DNA of 20,274 nucleotides, taken from positions 1 to 20,274 of the forward strand of contig DATCBD010000031.1 of NCBI GenBank assembly GCA_036512155.1. The letters run 5' to 3'. The position numbers were made by a program, and so were the translations under genes. The notes beneath the pieces were generated by a model. The model saw only the letters and a list, made by a program, of their open reading frames with translations. It did not search any database and was not told where the DNA came from. Of the stretch, positions 6,492-13,548 are shown one piece after another. Positions within the stretch are counted from its first letter, which is position 1, and every line of letters starts with the position of its first letter. The DNA comes from Palsa-739 sp036512155. Lineage in GTDB: Bacteria; Actinomycetota; Thermoleophilia; Gaiellales; Gaiellaceae.

Positions 6492-8515
6492 TGCCCAGCG
6501 GCGGCGGCGCCAGCGGCTTGCAGGCCCGGCCGCTACGCCTGTTCGCGCTGAGCTTTCTCATGCTGTTCGTCGAGCTGGCGCTGATCCGCTGGACTGCGGC
6601 CAACGACATCCATCTTGCGTACCTGACGAACTTCGTCCTGCTCGCGAGCTTCCTCGGGATCGGGATCGGATTCCTGCGGGAGGCGCGCGGCCCTGAGCTG
6701 TTCGCGTGGGCCCCAGTCGCGCTTGCGGCATTGGTCGGCTTCGTCTTGCTCTTCCCGGTGTCGGTACGGCTCCAGGACGGACGTTTGTTGGGCGCGTTCG
6801 GCTGGCCGGCGCTGCCGCGTTGGGTGGAGCTCGCCGTGGTGTTCCTCTTGACGGTTGCCGTGATGGCGACGATCGGGAACGGGGTCGCGCGCACGTTCGT
6901 GCGCTTCCCGCCGCTGGAGGCGTATCGCCTGGACATCCTCGGCTCGATCGCAGGAATCGCCGTCTTCTCGCTGCTCTCGTTCCTGGAGTTGCCGCCAATC
7001 GCCTGGGGCGTCATCGCGAGTCTCCTCCTTCTCCTATTCGTCGGACGACGCTGGCAGGCGCTTGCGCTGGTGGCGATAGTCGCCCTGCTCGCGGTCGAGT
7101 CGTCGCACGGGAACGACCACTGGTCGCCGTATTACAAGGTGACGGCCGTCTATCAGACCCACCCGCCGCCGGTCCACGGCGTCCGCACGCACGACACGCT
7201 CACGATCAGCGCGAACAACATCCCCTATCAGACCGCGTATCCGGTGAAGACGCTGCGGACGCTCGAGCGCTTCTACTTCTTCCCGTACCGGCACACACGC
7301 GGTCGGCTGGACAACGTGTTGATCGTCGGTGCGGGCAACGGCAACGATGTTGCGGTCGCGCTCTCGGAAGGAGCGAAGCACGTCGACGCAGTCGAGATCG
7401 ACCCGGAGATCCAGGCGCTCGGTCGCCGCTTTCACCCGGATCAGCCCTACGAGAATCCGCGGGTCCACGTCTACATCAACGACGGGCGTGCGTTCATCGA
7501 GCAGACCCACACGCGCTATGACCTCATCGTGTTCGCACTGCCCGACTCGCTCACGCTCCTTGCCGGCCAAGGAGCGCTTCGGCTCGAGAACTTCCTGTTC
7601 ACGAAGCAGTCGATGGAGACCGTGAAGCGGCATTTGAAGCCGGGCGGCACCTTCGCGATGTACAACTACTACGAGCCGTTTCTGCTCAATCGCTACGCGG
7701 GCACGCTCGCCGACGTGTACGGGCGGCCGCCGTGCGTCGAGCTCGGCGACTCGCTCGCTCGACGCCGCCAGGCGGTCATCACGGCCGGCGCCGGCGCGAC
7801 CGTCGACTGCAGCACGCCGTGGCGGCCGGTGAAGATCTCCGAGCCGACCGACGACTACCCGTTCCCGTACCTCCAGCACCGCTCTATTCCCGGCTTCTAC
7901 TGGCACACGCTGCTCCTCATGCTCGGGGCGTCGGTGCTGCTGATCGGAATCGCAGGCGGCTCGTTGCGCTCGCTCAGACAGATGAGGCGCTACCTCGATC
8001 TCGCCTTCATGGGCGCCGCTTTCCTGCTGTTGGAGACGAAGAACGTCGTCCAGTTCGCGCTTCTGTTCGGCACGACCTGGTTTGTTAACGCGCTCGTCTT
8101 TGCCGGCGTGTTGATCAGCGTCTGGCTGGCGGTCGAGACGGCAAGACATCTGCGGCTGCCGCGTCCGTGGTTGCTCTACCTCGCCCTGCTCGCCGCGCTC
8201 GTCGTTGCCTGGACGGTCCCGCAGGCGTCGCTCCTCGGGCTGGCCCCTGTGCCACGGTTCTTCGTGGCGGTGGCGATCGCGTTCGCGCCGATCTATCTCG
8301 CCAACCTCATATTTGCTCAGCGCTTCGCGGTTGCCGCTCTTTCCGCCCCCGCGTTCGCCGCCAACCTACTCGGGGCCATCGTCGGCGGAATGCTCGAGTA
8401 CCTCTCGCTTCTTACCGGTTACCGGTTCCTGCTCGTCGTCGTCGCGATCCTGTATGCGCTTGCGTTCCTCACGCACCGGATGAGCGGACGCGGCGTCGCG
8501 CCGACACGGGCCTAA
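6491..8515 (+). CDS. polytopic membrane protein with spermidine-synthase-like (SAM-fold) domain
   Basis: 674 residues in three parts. The N-terminal part (about 15-200) has some six hydrophobic segments. A soluble Rossmann domain (about 270-400) has V-L-I-V-G-A-G-N-G-N-D-V and V-D-A-V-E-I-D-P-E-I, then I-N-D-G-R-A-F and a final H-L-K-P-G-G strand. The C-terminal part (about 470-660) has six more membrane segments. This is the layout of membrane-fused spermidine synthase-like proteins. The usual G-G-G-D-G-G is G-A-G-N-G-N here, and the catalytic D-S-x-D-P-type segment reads F-A-L-P-D-S, so true aminopropyltransferase activity is doubtful. The GTG overlaps the previous stop by one base (TAGTG), indicating coupling with the aldehyde dehydrogenase. 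Confidence 0.85.
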   Translation: MPSGGGASGLQARPLRLFALSFLMLFVELALIRWTAANDIHLAYLTNFVLLASFLGIGIGFLREARGPELFAWAPVALAALVGFVLLFPVSVRLQDGRLLGAFGWPALPRWVELAVVFLLTVAVMATIGNGVARTFVRFPPLEAYRLDILGSIAGIAVFSLLSFLELPPIAWGVIASLLLLLFVGRRWQALALVAIVALLAVESSHGNDHWSPYYKVTAVYQTHPPPVHGVRTHDTLTISANNIPYQTAYPVKTLRTLERFYFFPYRHTRGRLDNVLIVGAGNGNDVAVALSEGAKHVDAVEIDPEIQALGRRFHPDQPYENPRVHVYINDGRAFIEQTHTRYDLIVFALPDSLTLLAGQGALRLENFLFTKQSMETVKRHLKPGGTFAMYNYYEPFLLNRYAGTLADVYGRPPCVELGDSLARRRQAVITAGAGATVDCSTPWRPVKISEPTDDYPFPYLQHRSIPGFYWHTLLLMLGASVLLIGIAGGSLRSLRQMRRYLDLAFMGAAFLLLETKNVVQFALLFGTTWFVNALVFAGVLISVWLAVETARHLRLPRPWLLYLALLAALVVAWTVPQASLLGLAPVPRFFVAVAIAFAPIYLANLIFAQRFAVAALSAPAFAANLLGAIVGGMLEYLSLLTGYRFLLVVVAILYALAFLTHRMSGRGVAPTRA

Positions 8516-8518
8516 CGT
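8513..8518 (+). promoter_or_regulatory. -10 element of the ligase gene, overlapping a stop codon
   Basis: TAACGT fits TAnnnT and ends 8 bases before the GTG at 8527. Its first three bases are the TAA stop of the membrane protein gene. No Shine-Dalgarno precedes the GTG, so the ligase may have its own leaderless transcript within the operon. Confidence 0.4.
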
Positions 8519-8526
8519 AACGCCCT

Positions 8527-9708
8527 GTGATTTTCCAGCCCGACTTGGAAACGATGCCGCGCTCCGAGCTGGAGCAGCTGCAGCGCGAGCGTCTTCGCGC
8601 CCGCTTCGACGTCGATCTCGACGCGCTCGCTGAGCAGCCGTTCACGACGAAGGCCGACCTGCGGGATGCGTACCCGTTCGGGATGCTGCGCGTCCCGCGC
8701 GATGAGTGCGTCCGCATCCACGCCTCGTCGGGCACGCGCGGCAAGGCGACGATCGTCGCGTACACCGCGAACGACCTGTCGCTGTGGTCGGACTGCTGCG
8801 CCCGTGCAATCGCCGCCGCCGGCGGCGGCCAGGGCACGCTCGTGCACATCGCCTACGGGTACGGGCTCTTCACCGGCGGCCTCGGATTCCACTACGGCGC
8901 CGAGCGGCTCGGCTGCACCGTCGTGCCGGCCTCGAGCGGGAACACGCCGCGGCAGGCGCAACTGCTCGAGGATCTCGGCGCGGAGATCCTCTGCTGCACG
9001 CCCAGTTATGCGCTTGCGATCGCTGACCATGTCGAGGATGCGGGTCGGCTGAAGCTGCGCGCAGGGCTGTTCGGCGCCGAGCCGTGGACGGAGCGGATCC
9101 GCGGGGCGATCGAAGAGGCGCTCAACCTCACGGCGCTTGACGTCTACGGGCTGTCGGAGATCGTCGGCCCGGGCGTCTCCGCCGAGTGTCTCGAGGGTCT
9201 CGGTGGCGCGCACGTGAACGAGGACCACTTCTTCGTCGAGACGATCGACCCAGAGACCGGCTCGGGAGTTTCCGAGGGCGAGGTGGGCGAGCTCGTGTTC
9301 ACGACGCTGACGAAGGAGGCAATGCCCCTGCTGCGCTACCGAACGGGCGACCTCGCATCGGTCACGCGTGAACCGTGTGCGTGCGGCCGGACGTTCGCGC
9401 GCATGTCACGCGTGAAGGGGCGAACCGACGACATGCTCATCATTCGCGGCGTCAACGTCTTCCCGAGCGAGATCGAGCGCGTGCTGCTCGCGTTCGACGG
9501 GCTCGCACCGCACTATCAGCTCGTCGTCGAGCGGCGCGATCGTCTCGACGAGCTGACGGTGCAGGTCGAGGGCGCCGTCGACTCCGCCCCAGTGCGCGAG
9601 CAGCTCGAGCGCGCGCTCGGATTGAGCGCGCGCGTCGAGGTGGTGGAGCCGGGGTCGATCCCGCGCAGTGAGGGAAAGGCGCTGCGCGTGCTCGACCGCC
9701 GGAGTTAG
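8527..9708 (+). CDS. paaK: phenylacetate-CoA ligase-like enzyme, shortened N-terminus
   Basis: 393 residues, against roughly 430-440 for PaaK. This AMP-forming ligase activates arylacetates to CoA thioesters. Family blocks are P-F-T-T-K-A-D-L-R-D-A-Y-P-F-G, the phosphate loop H-A-S-S-G-T-R-G-K-A-T (usually S-S-G-T-T-G-K-P-T), Y-G-L-S-E-I-V-G-P-G, R-Y-R-T-G-D-L, G-R-T-D-D-M-L-I-I-R-G-V-N-V-F-P-S-E-I-E and the C-terminal G-K-A Lys. Between the first helix (E-R-L-R-A-R-F) and P-F-T-T-K only ten residues remain, so about 28 residues of the usual N-terminal segment (A-Y-x-x-V-P-F-Y-R region) are missing. It is otherwise intact. A paralogue with another aryl substrate is possible. It converges with the VOC gene (4-bp overlap). 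Confidence 0.88.
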   Translation: MIFQPDLETMPRSELEQLQRERLRARFDVDLDALAEQPFTTKADLRDAYPFGMLRVPRDECVRIHASSGTRGKATIVAYTANDLSLWSDCCARAIAAAGGGQGTLVHIAYGYGLFTGGLGFHYGAERLGCTVVPASSGNTPRQAQLLEDLGAEILCCTPSYALAIADHVEDAGRLKLRAGLFGAEPWTERIRGAIEEALNLTALDVYGLSEIVGPGVSAECLEGLGGAHVNEDHFFVETIDPETGSGVSEGEVGELVFTTLTKEAMPLLRYRTGDLASVTREPCACGRTFARMSRVKGRTDDMLIIRGVNVFPSEIERVLLAFDGLAPHYQLVVERRDRLDELTVQVEGAVDSAPVREQLERALGLSARVEVVEPGSIPRSEGKALRVLDRRS

Positions 9709-10061
9709 GCGGCGTTCGTGTCGTTCTGCCAGAGGAAGAAGGTGTTCCCCTCGGTGTCCTTGCACGCGGAGAACCAGCCGTGCGTCGGAACCGGCGTTTT
9801 GTCCCCGGCCTCGCCGCCCAGGTCCTTCACCTTCGTGATCGACGCGTCGATGTCCGGCGTGTCGTAGTAGTAGTTCGGGTGGCCCGGCTCCTCGGACTGC
9901 ATGAGCGCCGCGCCAGACGTGTCGTTGATGCGCGCCATGCGGTACTCGAAGCCTTCCATCACCGAGCCGCCGAACTCCCACCCGAAGAGGCCGCTCCAGA
10001 ACCCCTGCGCGCGATCGACGTTCGTGGCCGGAATCTCGATGTGAACGATCTCTCCTGCCAT
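9705..10061 (-). CDS. VOC-superfamily (glyoxalase/bleomycin-resistance-like) protein
   Basis: 118 residues, one pair of beta-alpha-beta-beta-beta modules. The start I-V-H-I-E-I-P-A-T-N-V-D-R-A-Q-G-F-W-S-G-L-F-G-W-E-F is the standard first module of small VOC proteins. The second module ends with A-C-K-D-T-E-G-N-T-F-F-L-W-Q, where the family's last metal ligand is normally Glu but the position before Gln is Trp here. Such proteins act as isomerases, dioxygenases or binding proteins, so the activity is unknown. The ATG at 10061 has a strong AGGAGGAG (plus coordinates 10071-10078), 9 bases upstream. It is divergent from the EthD-like gene, 40 bp away. Confidence 0.88.
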   Translation of the reverse strand: MAGEIVHIEIPATNVDRAQGFWSGLFGWEFGGSVMEGFEYRMARINDTSGAALMQSEEPGHPNYYYDTPDIDASITKVKDLGGEAGDKTPVPTHGWFSACKDTEGNTFFLWQNDTNAA

Positions 10062-10101
10062 GCGTCTAGTCTCCTCCTGTGAGCGACTGAAAGGACCCCG
10101 A

Positions 10102-10383
10102 ATGTACCGCGTCATCGTGTTGTACGAGGAAGAGCCCGAGGCGGAGTCGTATGCGGAGCACGTCGAGCTGTGCAAGCGCGTGCCGGGCGGCGTCTTTCGT
10201 CACGGAAAGGTGACGGGCGCTCCCATGGGCGAGCCGAAGCACGCGTATTACGCCGAGTGGGATTTCGCCGACAAGGCCGCGTTCGATGCCGCCGTGCGCA
10301 GCGAGGAGTTCATGGCCAGCGGCAAGGACGCGTACAAGCGCGGGTTCCCGCAGCCGGTGGTCCAGTTCGCCGAGCTCAGCTAG
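10102..10383 (+). CDS. EthD-like dimeric alpha/beta-barrel protein
   Basis: 93 residues, ferredoxin-like. The first strand M-Y-R-V-I-V-L-Y-E is followed by a helix with H-V-E-L-C-K-R-V-P-G-G, strands H-A-Y-Y-A-E-W-D-F, the helix D-K-A-A-F-D-A-A-V-R-S-E-E-F and an ending F-P-Q-P-V-V-Q-F-A-E. This is the EthD / dimeric alpha-beta barrel layout, a family linked to degradation pathways but often of unknown activity. The ATG at 10102 has AAAGGA (10090-10095), 6 bases upstream. The 3' end overlaps the convergent crotonase gene by 8 bp. Confidence 0.8.
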   Translation: MYRVIVLYEEEPEAESYAEHVELCKRVPGGVFRHGKVTGAPMGEPKHAYYAEWDFADKAAFDAAVRSEEFMASGKDAYKRGFPQPVVQFAELS

Positions 10384-11164
10384 GGAATTTCGGAGCGCGA
10401 CGCTCGCGGACGGCGGCGACGCCTTCCGCGACGTCGGGGCCGGTCATGTCGAGGAACTCGAGCGCGAGCGACGCGTCGAAGGCCGGTCCCGCCGCGCGCA
10501 GCCAGCTGTTCAGGGCGAGCTTCGTGTGTGAGATCGCCGCCTGCGATCCCGCCGCGAGCCTGCGCGCGATCTCGAGCGCACGCTCCTCGAGCTCGTCGGC
10601 CGGGACGCACAGCGAGACGAGGCCGATGCGCTCCGCCTCCTCGCCGTCGACGGGCTCGCACAGGAGCAGGTGGTACTTCGCCTTTGCGAGCCCGCACAGC
10701 AGCGGCCACACGATGACCGCGTGGTCGCCGGCTGCGACGCCGAGTCGGGTGTGGCCGTCGACGATCCTCGCCGACGGAGCGGCGATGCTGATGTCCGAGA
10801 GCAGTGCGACTGCGAGGCCGGCGCCGACCGCGGGGCCGTCGATCACCGAGACGATCGGCTTGCTGCAATTCACGATGTTGTAGACGAGGTCGCGCGCCTC
10901 GTGGAACACGCGGAGTCGCGTCTCCCAGTTCGTCGCGATGTCCTCGACGAGGTCGAGATCGCCGCCGGAGCTGAATGCGCCGTCCGCGCCACGGACGAGC
11001 ACGACGCGCGTGTCCGGGTCGCGATCGACCGTCTGCCACACGGTGGCGAGGTGGCCGTGCGCCTCGCTCCCGACAGCGTTCAGCTTCCCGGGGTTGCGCA
11101 GCGTGATCCGCAGGATCCACTTCTCAGGCCGGTCGAGCTCGAGGCTCGTAAACTCCTCGTACAC
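10376..11164 (-). CDS. crotonase-superfamily protein lacking both canonical Glu residues
   Basis: 262 residues from the GTG at 11164. The crotonase fold is clear: L-R-N-P-G-K-L-N-A-V (22-31), the oxyanion-hole strand F-S-S-G-G-D-L (64-70), P-I-V-S-V-I-D-G-P-A-V-G-A-G (103-116) and the C-terminal helical trimerisation part. Aligned with enoyl-CoA hydratases, the two catalytic Glu positions are Ala118 (in G-A-G-L-A-V-A) and His138 (in D-G-H-T-R-L-G-V). The G-A-G-G-T-Q loop reads A-A-G-D-H-A-V. An ordinary hydratase is therefore unlikely, and an isomerase, hydrolase or other crotonase chemistry using the Asp/His pair is possible. Its start codon directly abuts that of the divergent hydratase gene. 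Confidence 0.85.
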   Translation of the reverse strand: MYEEFTSLELDRPEKWILRITLRNPGKLNAVGSEAHGHLATVWQTVDRDPDTRVVLVRGADGAFSSGGDLDLVEDIATNWETRLRVFHEARDLVYNIVNCSKPIVSVIDGPAVGAGLAVALLSDISIAAPSARIVDGHTRLGVAAGDHAVIVWPLLCGLAKAKYHLLLCEPVDGEEAERIGLVSLCVPADELEERALEIARRLAAGSQAAISHTKLALNSWLRAAGPAFDASLALEFLDMTGPDVAEGVAAVRERRAPKFPS

Positions 11165-11177
11165 GTGGCGGAGCCTA
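11149..11177. promoter_or_regulatory. divergent promoter pair flanking back-to-back start codons
   Basis: Plus strand TAAACT (11149-11154) lies 10 bases before the GTG at 11165. Minus strand TAGGCT (11177-11172) lies 7 bases before the GTG at 11164. The two start codons form the palindrome CACGTG (11162-11167). Each promoter lies inside the other gene's coding sequence, and neither gene has a Shine-Dalgarno. Confidence 0.5.
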
Positions 11178-11938
11178 ACGTTCTCGTCGAGCGCGACGGC
11201 CGCGTCGGCATCGTGCTCATGAATCGGCCGAAGGCGCTCAACGCCCTCTCGGGCGAGCTGATGGAGGCCGTCGTCCTGGCGCTCGGCGAGCTCGACGCCG
11301 ATCCGGAGATCCGCGCCATCGTGCTCGGCGGCAACGAGCGGGCGTTCGCAGCCGGCGCGGACATCGGCGAGCTGTCGTCGGCGACGCCGGTCAGCTTGTA
11401 CGAGAACCGGCACCTCGACCGCTGGGACGCGATCCGGAAGGTGCGGACGCCGATCGTCGCCGCCGTGTCGGGCTTCTGCCTCGGCGGCGGCTGCGAGCTC
11501 GCCATGCTCTGCGACCTGATCGTCGCGTCCGAGACGGCGAAGTTCGGGCAGCCCGAGATCAACCTCGGCGTGCTGCCCGGCGCGGGAGGTACGCAGCGCT
11601 TGCCGCGCGCCGTCGGCAAGGCGATCGCGATGGACATGATCCTCACCGGCCGGATGCTGTCCGCGCGGGAGGCGCTCGCACACGGTCTCGTCGCGCGCGT
11701 CGTCGCGAAAGAGGCGTGGCTGGACGAGGCGAAGCGCGTCGCGCATGAGATCGCCGCGAAGGGCCCGATCGCAGTCCGGCTGGCGAAGGAGGCCGTCAAC
11801 CAGGCCTTCGAGTCGCCGCTTGCCGCCGGCGTGGAGCTCGAGCGGCGCTCGTTCTTCCTCGCGCGCGCATCCGAGGACGCCGAGGAGGGGCTGAAGGCGT
11901 TTCTCGAGAAGCGGAAGCCGGACTTCACAGGGCGCTGA
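11165..11938 (+). CDS. enoyl-CoA hydratase (crotonase family), catalytic pair intact
   Basis: 257 residues from the GTG at 11165. N-R-P-K-A-L-N-A-L (20-28), the oxyanion strand F-A-A-G-A-D-I (61-67), G-G-G-C-E-L-A-M with Glu111 and F-G-Q-P-E-I-N-L-G-V-L-P-G-A-G-G-T-Q with Glu131 reproduce the two catalytic glutamates of short-chain enoyl-CoA hydratase. The reaction is hydration of 2-enoyl-CoA to 3-hydroxyacyl-CoA in beta-oxidation or in the lower phenylacetate route (PaaF role). Start choice: an upstream extension would lie inside the opposite gene, and M-A-E-P-N-V-L-V-E-R is a normal beginning for the family. Confidence 0.93.
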   Translation: MAEPNVLVERDGRVGIVLMNRPKALNALSGELMEAVVLALGELDADPEIRAIVLGGNERAFAAGADIGELSSATPVSLYENRHLDRWDAIRKVRTPIVAAVSGFCLGGGCELAMLCDLIVASETAKFGQPEINLGVLPGAGGTQRLPRAVGKAIAMDMILTGRMLSAREALAHGLVARVVAKEAWLDEAKRVAHEIAAKGPIAVRLAKEAVNQAFESPLAAGVELERRSFFLARASEDAEEGLKAFLEKRKPDFTGR

Positions 11939-11940
11939 TT

Positions 11941-11960
11941 CCGTCCTAGAGTCAGGACGG
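11941..11960. promoter_or_regulatory. inverted repeat CCGTCCT-agagtc-AGGACGG before the secreted-protein gene
   Basis: Arms 11941-11947 and 11954-11960 pair perfectly over 7 bp. It begins 2 bases after the hydratase stop and ends 3 bases before the ATG at 11964. The right arm contains AGGA, the likely ribosome site (6 bases before ATG), and TAGAGT (11947-11952) in the centre could be a -10. It may act as an operator or as an RNA hairpin masking the ribosome site. Confidence 0.45.
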
Positions 11961-11963
11961 GGC

Positions 11964-12770
11964 ATGACTCGCCGGGTCGTAGTCATCGCCGCCGTCGTGG
12001 CGGCTCTGTTCGCGTCCGTGGGGACGGCACGTGCGAACGCGCCCACGGACCTCTTCAGCGGCGTGGGCGTCTTCATCGACAACCCGATGAACTTCCCCGA
12101 TGCGCCGACGCTCGCTGCCGAGTTGAAGGCGGCGCACTTCACGTGGATCGCGTTCCACGTCGACGACGTCGGGACGCTCGACTGGACACAGCCGAGCTGG
12201 ATCCAGGTCATGCGCGACAACGGCCTCGAAGTCGGAGCGTGGGGCGCGGAGGGCCTGAACCCGATCGCGAGCGCGGCGGTCGCCGATCTCGCCATTCGCA
12301 GCTACGGCTTCGACTTCTACATCGCCGACGCCGAGGGGCCGTACGAGAAGATGAAGCACGCGAACGGCTACTGGCGCTCGTCGATGTTCGTGCGTGCGTT
12401 CCGTGCGCTCCAGCCGACGATTCCGTCCGCACTCGTCACGCTCGGCGCGGCGAAGGCGCCGTGGGTGTTGCCGATCGACTTCAACGCGTGGCGGAGCAGT
12501 GGTTTCGACCTGCTCCCGGAGGCGTACTACAACCAGTACCCGGGCTACCGGCCCGATCTCACGGTCGCGCATGCCCAGCGCGCGGGGTGGCCGCTCGACG
12601 AAGTCCATCCCGTCATCGGCGTGTACCACCACTACCCGGCAGCGAAGTACGTGCCGCTGCTGCAGAACCTCGGCACGCTCGGCTTCTCCGTCTTCCTCGG
12701 CGACCAGATGACCGCCGCAGACTTCACGGCGTTGTCCGGGATCGCTGCATCGACGGTCGCGGCCGGATAG
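11964..12770 (+). CDS. secreted protein of unknown function, probably barrel-like
   Basis: 268 residues. M-T-R-R is followed by a hydrophobic stretch and A-R-A|N-A-P, a typical Sec signal peptide cleaved near residue 24. The mature part alternates strands and helices: G-V-G-V-F-I-D-N, F-T-W-I-A-F-H-V-D-D-V-G, L-E-V-G-A-W-G, G-F-D-F-Y-I-A-D-A-E-G-P-Y, A-L-V-T-L-G-A, and a final G-F-S-V-F-L-G-D-Q-M. This resembles a TIM barrel of the glycoside-hydrolase/lysozyme-like type, with D-A-E as a candidate acidic site, but I cannot name a family. It lies between two crotonase genes, an odd setting for an exported protein. Confidence 0.75.
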   Translation: MTRRVVVIAAVVAALFASVGTARANAPTDLFSGVGVFIDNPMNFPDAPTLAAELKAAHFTWIAFHVDDVGTLDWTQPSWIQVMRDNGLEVGAWGAEGLNPIASAAVADLAIRSYGFDFYIADAEGPYEKMKHANGYWRSSMFVRAFRALQPTIPSALVTLGAAKAPWVLPIDFNAWRSSGFDLLPEAYYNQYPGYRPDLTVAHAQRAGWPLDEVHPVIGVYHHYPAAKYVPLLQNLGTLGFSVFLGDQMTAADFTALSGIAASTVAAG

Positions 12771-12773
12771 ATT
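12768..12773 (+). promoter_or_regulatory. -10 element of the PaaG-like gene, overlapping a stop codon
   Basis: TAGATT fits TAnnnT and ends 7 bases before the ATG at 12781, with no Shine-Dalgarno between. Its first three bases are the TAG stop of the secreted-protein gene. Confidence 0.45.
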
Positions 12774-12780
12774 CCGCCGC

Positions 12781-13548
12781 ATGGCCGAGGTCGAGGTCAC
12801 GCGCGAGGGCGCGGTGCAGACGATCACGCTCAACCGGCCGGACGTGATGAACGCGTTCAACCGCGCGCTCCACGCCGGCCTGCGCGACGCGTTGAAAGAG
12901 GCGCGTGATCCTGAGGTGCGCGCCGTGGTCATCACAGGCGCCGGTCGCGGCTTTTCGGCGGGTCAGGACCTGACCGAGTTCACCGACATGCCGAACGTCG
13001 GCGACAGCCTGCGCGCGACGTACCACCCGAACGTGCTCGCCATCCGCGCGCTCGAGAAGCCTGTCATCGCGGCGGTGAACGGCCCGTGCGCCGGCGCCGG
13101 ACTGTCGCTCGCGTGCGCGTGCGACATCCGCATCGCCGCCGACAGCGCCATCTTCGTGCCCGGCTTCATCGGCATCGGCCTCGTGCCCGACTCCGGCGGC
13201 ACGTTCTTCATCCACCGCTTGCTCGGCGCGTCGCGCGCGTTCGAGTGGATGTCCTCCAACCGGCGGCTGACCGCGGCGGAGGCCCACGCGTGGGGGCTCG
13301 TCTCGGAGGTGGTCGAGGCGGATGCCTTCGCCGCGCGAACCGCGGAGCTCGCCGCGACCTATGCGGCGATGCCGACGCGGGCGGTCGGGATGACGAAGCG
13401 CCTGTTCGACCACGCGGACAAATCGACGCTCGAGGAGCAACTGGAGCTCGAGGCGCAGCTGCAGGCTGCGGCGGTGCAGACGAGCGATTTCCGCGAGGGC
13501 GTCGCGGCGTTCGCCGAGAAGCGCCCGGCGAGCTTCAGCGGGAGCTGA
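12781..13548 (+). CDS. paaG: PaaG-like enoyl-CoA hydratase/isomerase
   Basis: 255 residues, crotonase fold. L-N-R-P-D-V-M-N-A-F (17-26), the oxyanion strand G-R-G-F-S-A-G-Q-D-L (55-64), A-G-A-G-L-S-L-A-C-A-C-D (104-115) and I-G-L-V-P-D-S-G-G-T (132-141) match PaaG, the ring-1,2-epoxyphenylacetyl-CoA isomerase. Asp137 in V-P-D-S-G-G-T is the PaaG-type catalytic acid, while the first hydratase Glu is absent. The same family includes delta3-delta2-enoyl-CoA isomerases, so the phenylacetate role is an inference supported by the nearby ligase and thiolase. The last 14 bp overlap the convergent selenoprotein candidate. Confidence 0.85.
   Translation: MAEVEVTREGAVQTITLNRPDVMNAFNRALHAGLRDALKEARDPEVRAVVITGAGRGFSAGQDLTEFTDMPNVGDSLRATYHPNVLAIRALEKPVIAAVNGPCAGAGLSLACACDIRIAADSAIFVPGFIGIGLVPDSGGTFFIHRLLGASRAFEWMSSNRRLTAAEAHAWGLVSEVVEADAFAARTAELAATYAAMPTRAVGMTKRLFDHADKSTLEEQLELEAQLQAAAVQTSDFREGVAAFAEKRPASFSGS

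Noticed and set aside
10376..12295. A 639-residue minus-strand protein covering both crotonase genes
   Set aside because: The upstream part is antisense to a complete enoyl-CoA hydratase with all catalytic residues on the plus strand. Only the part from 11164 downstream has crotonase features.
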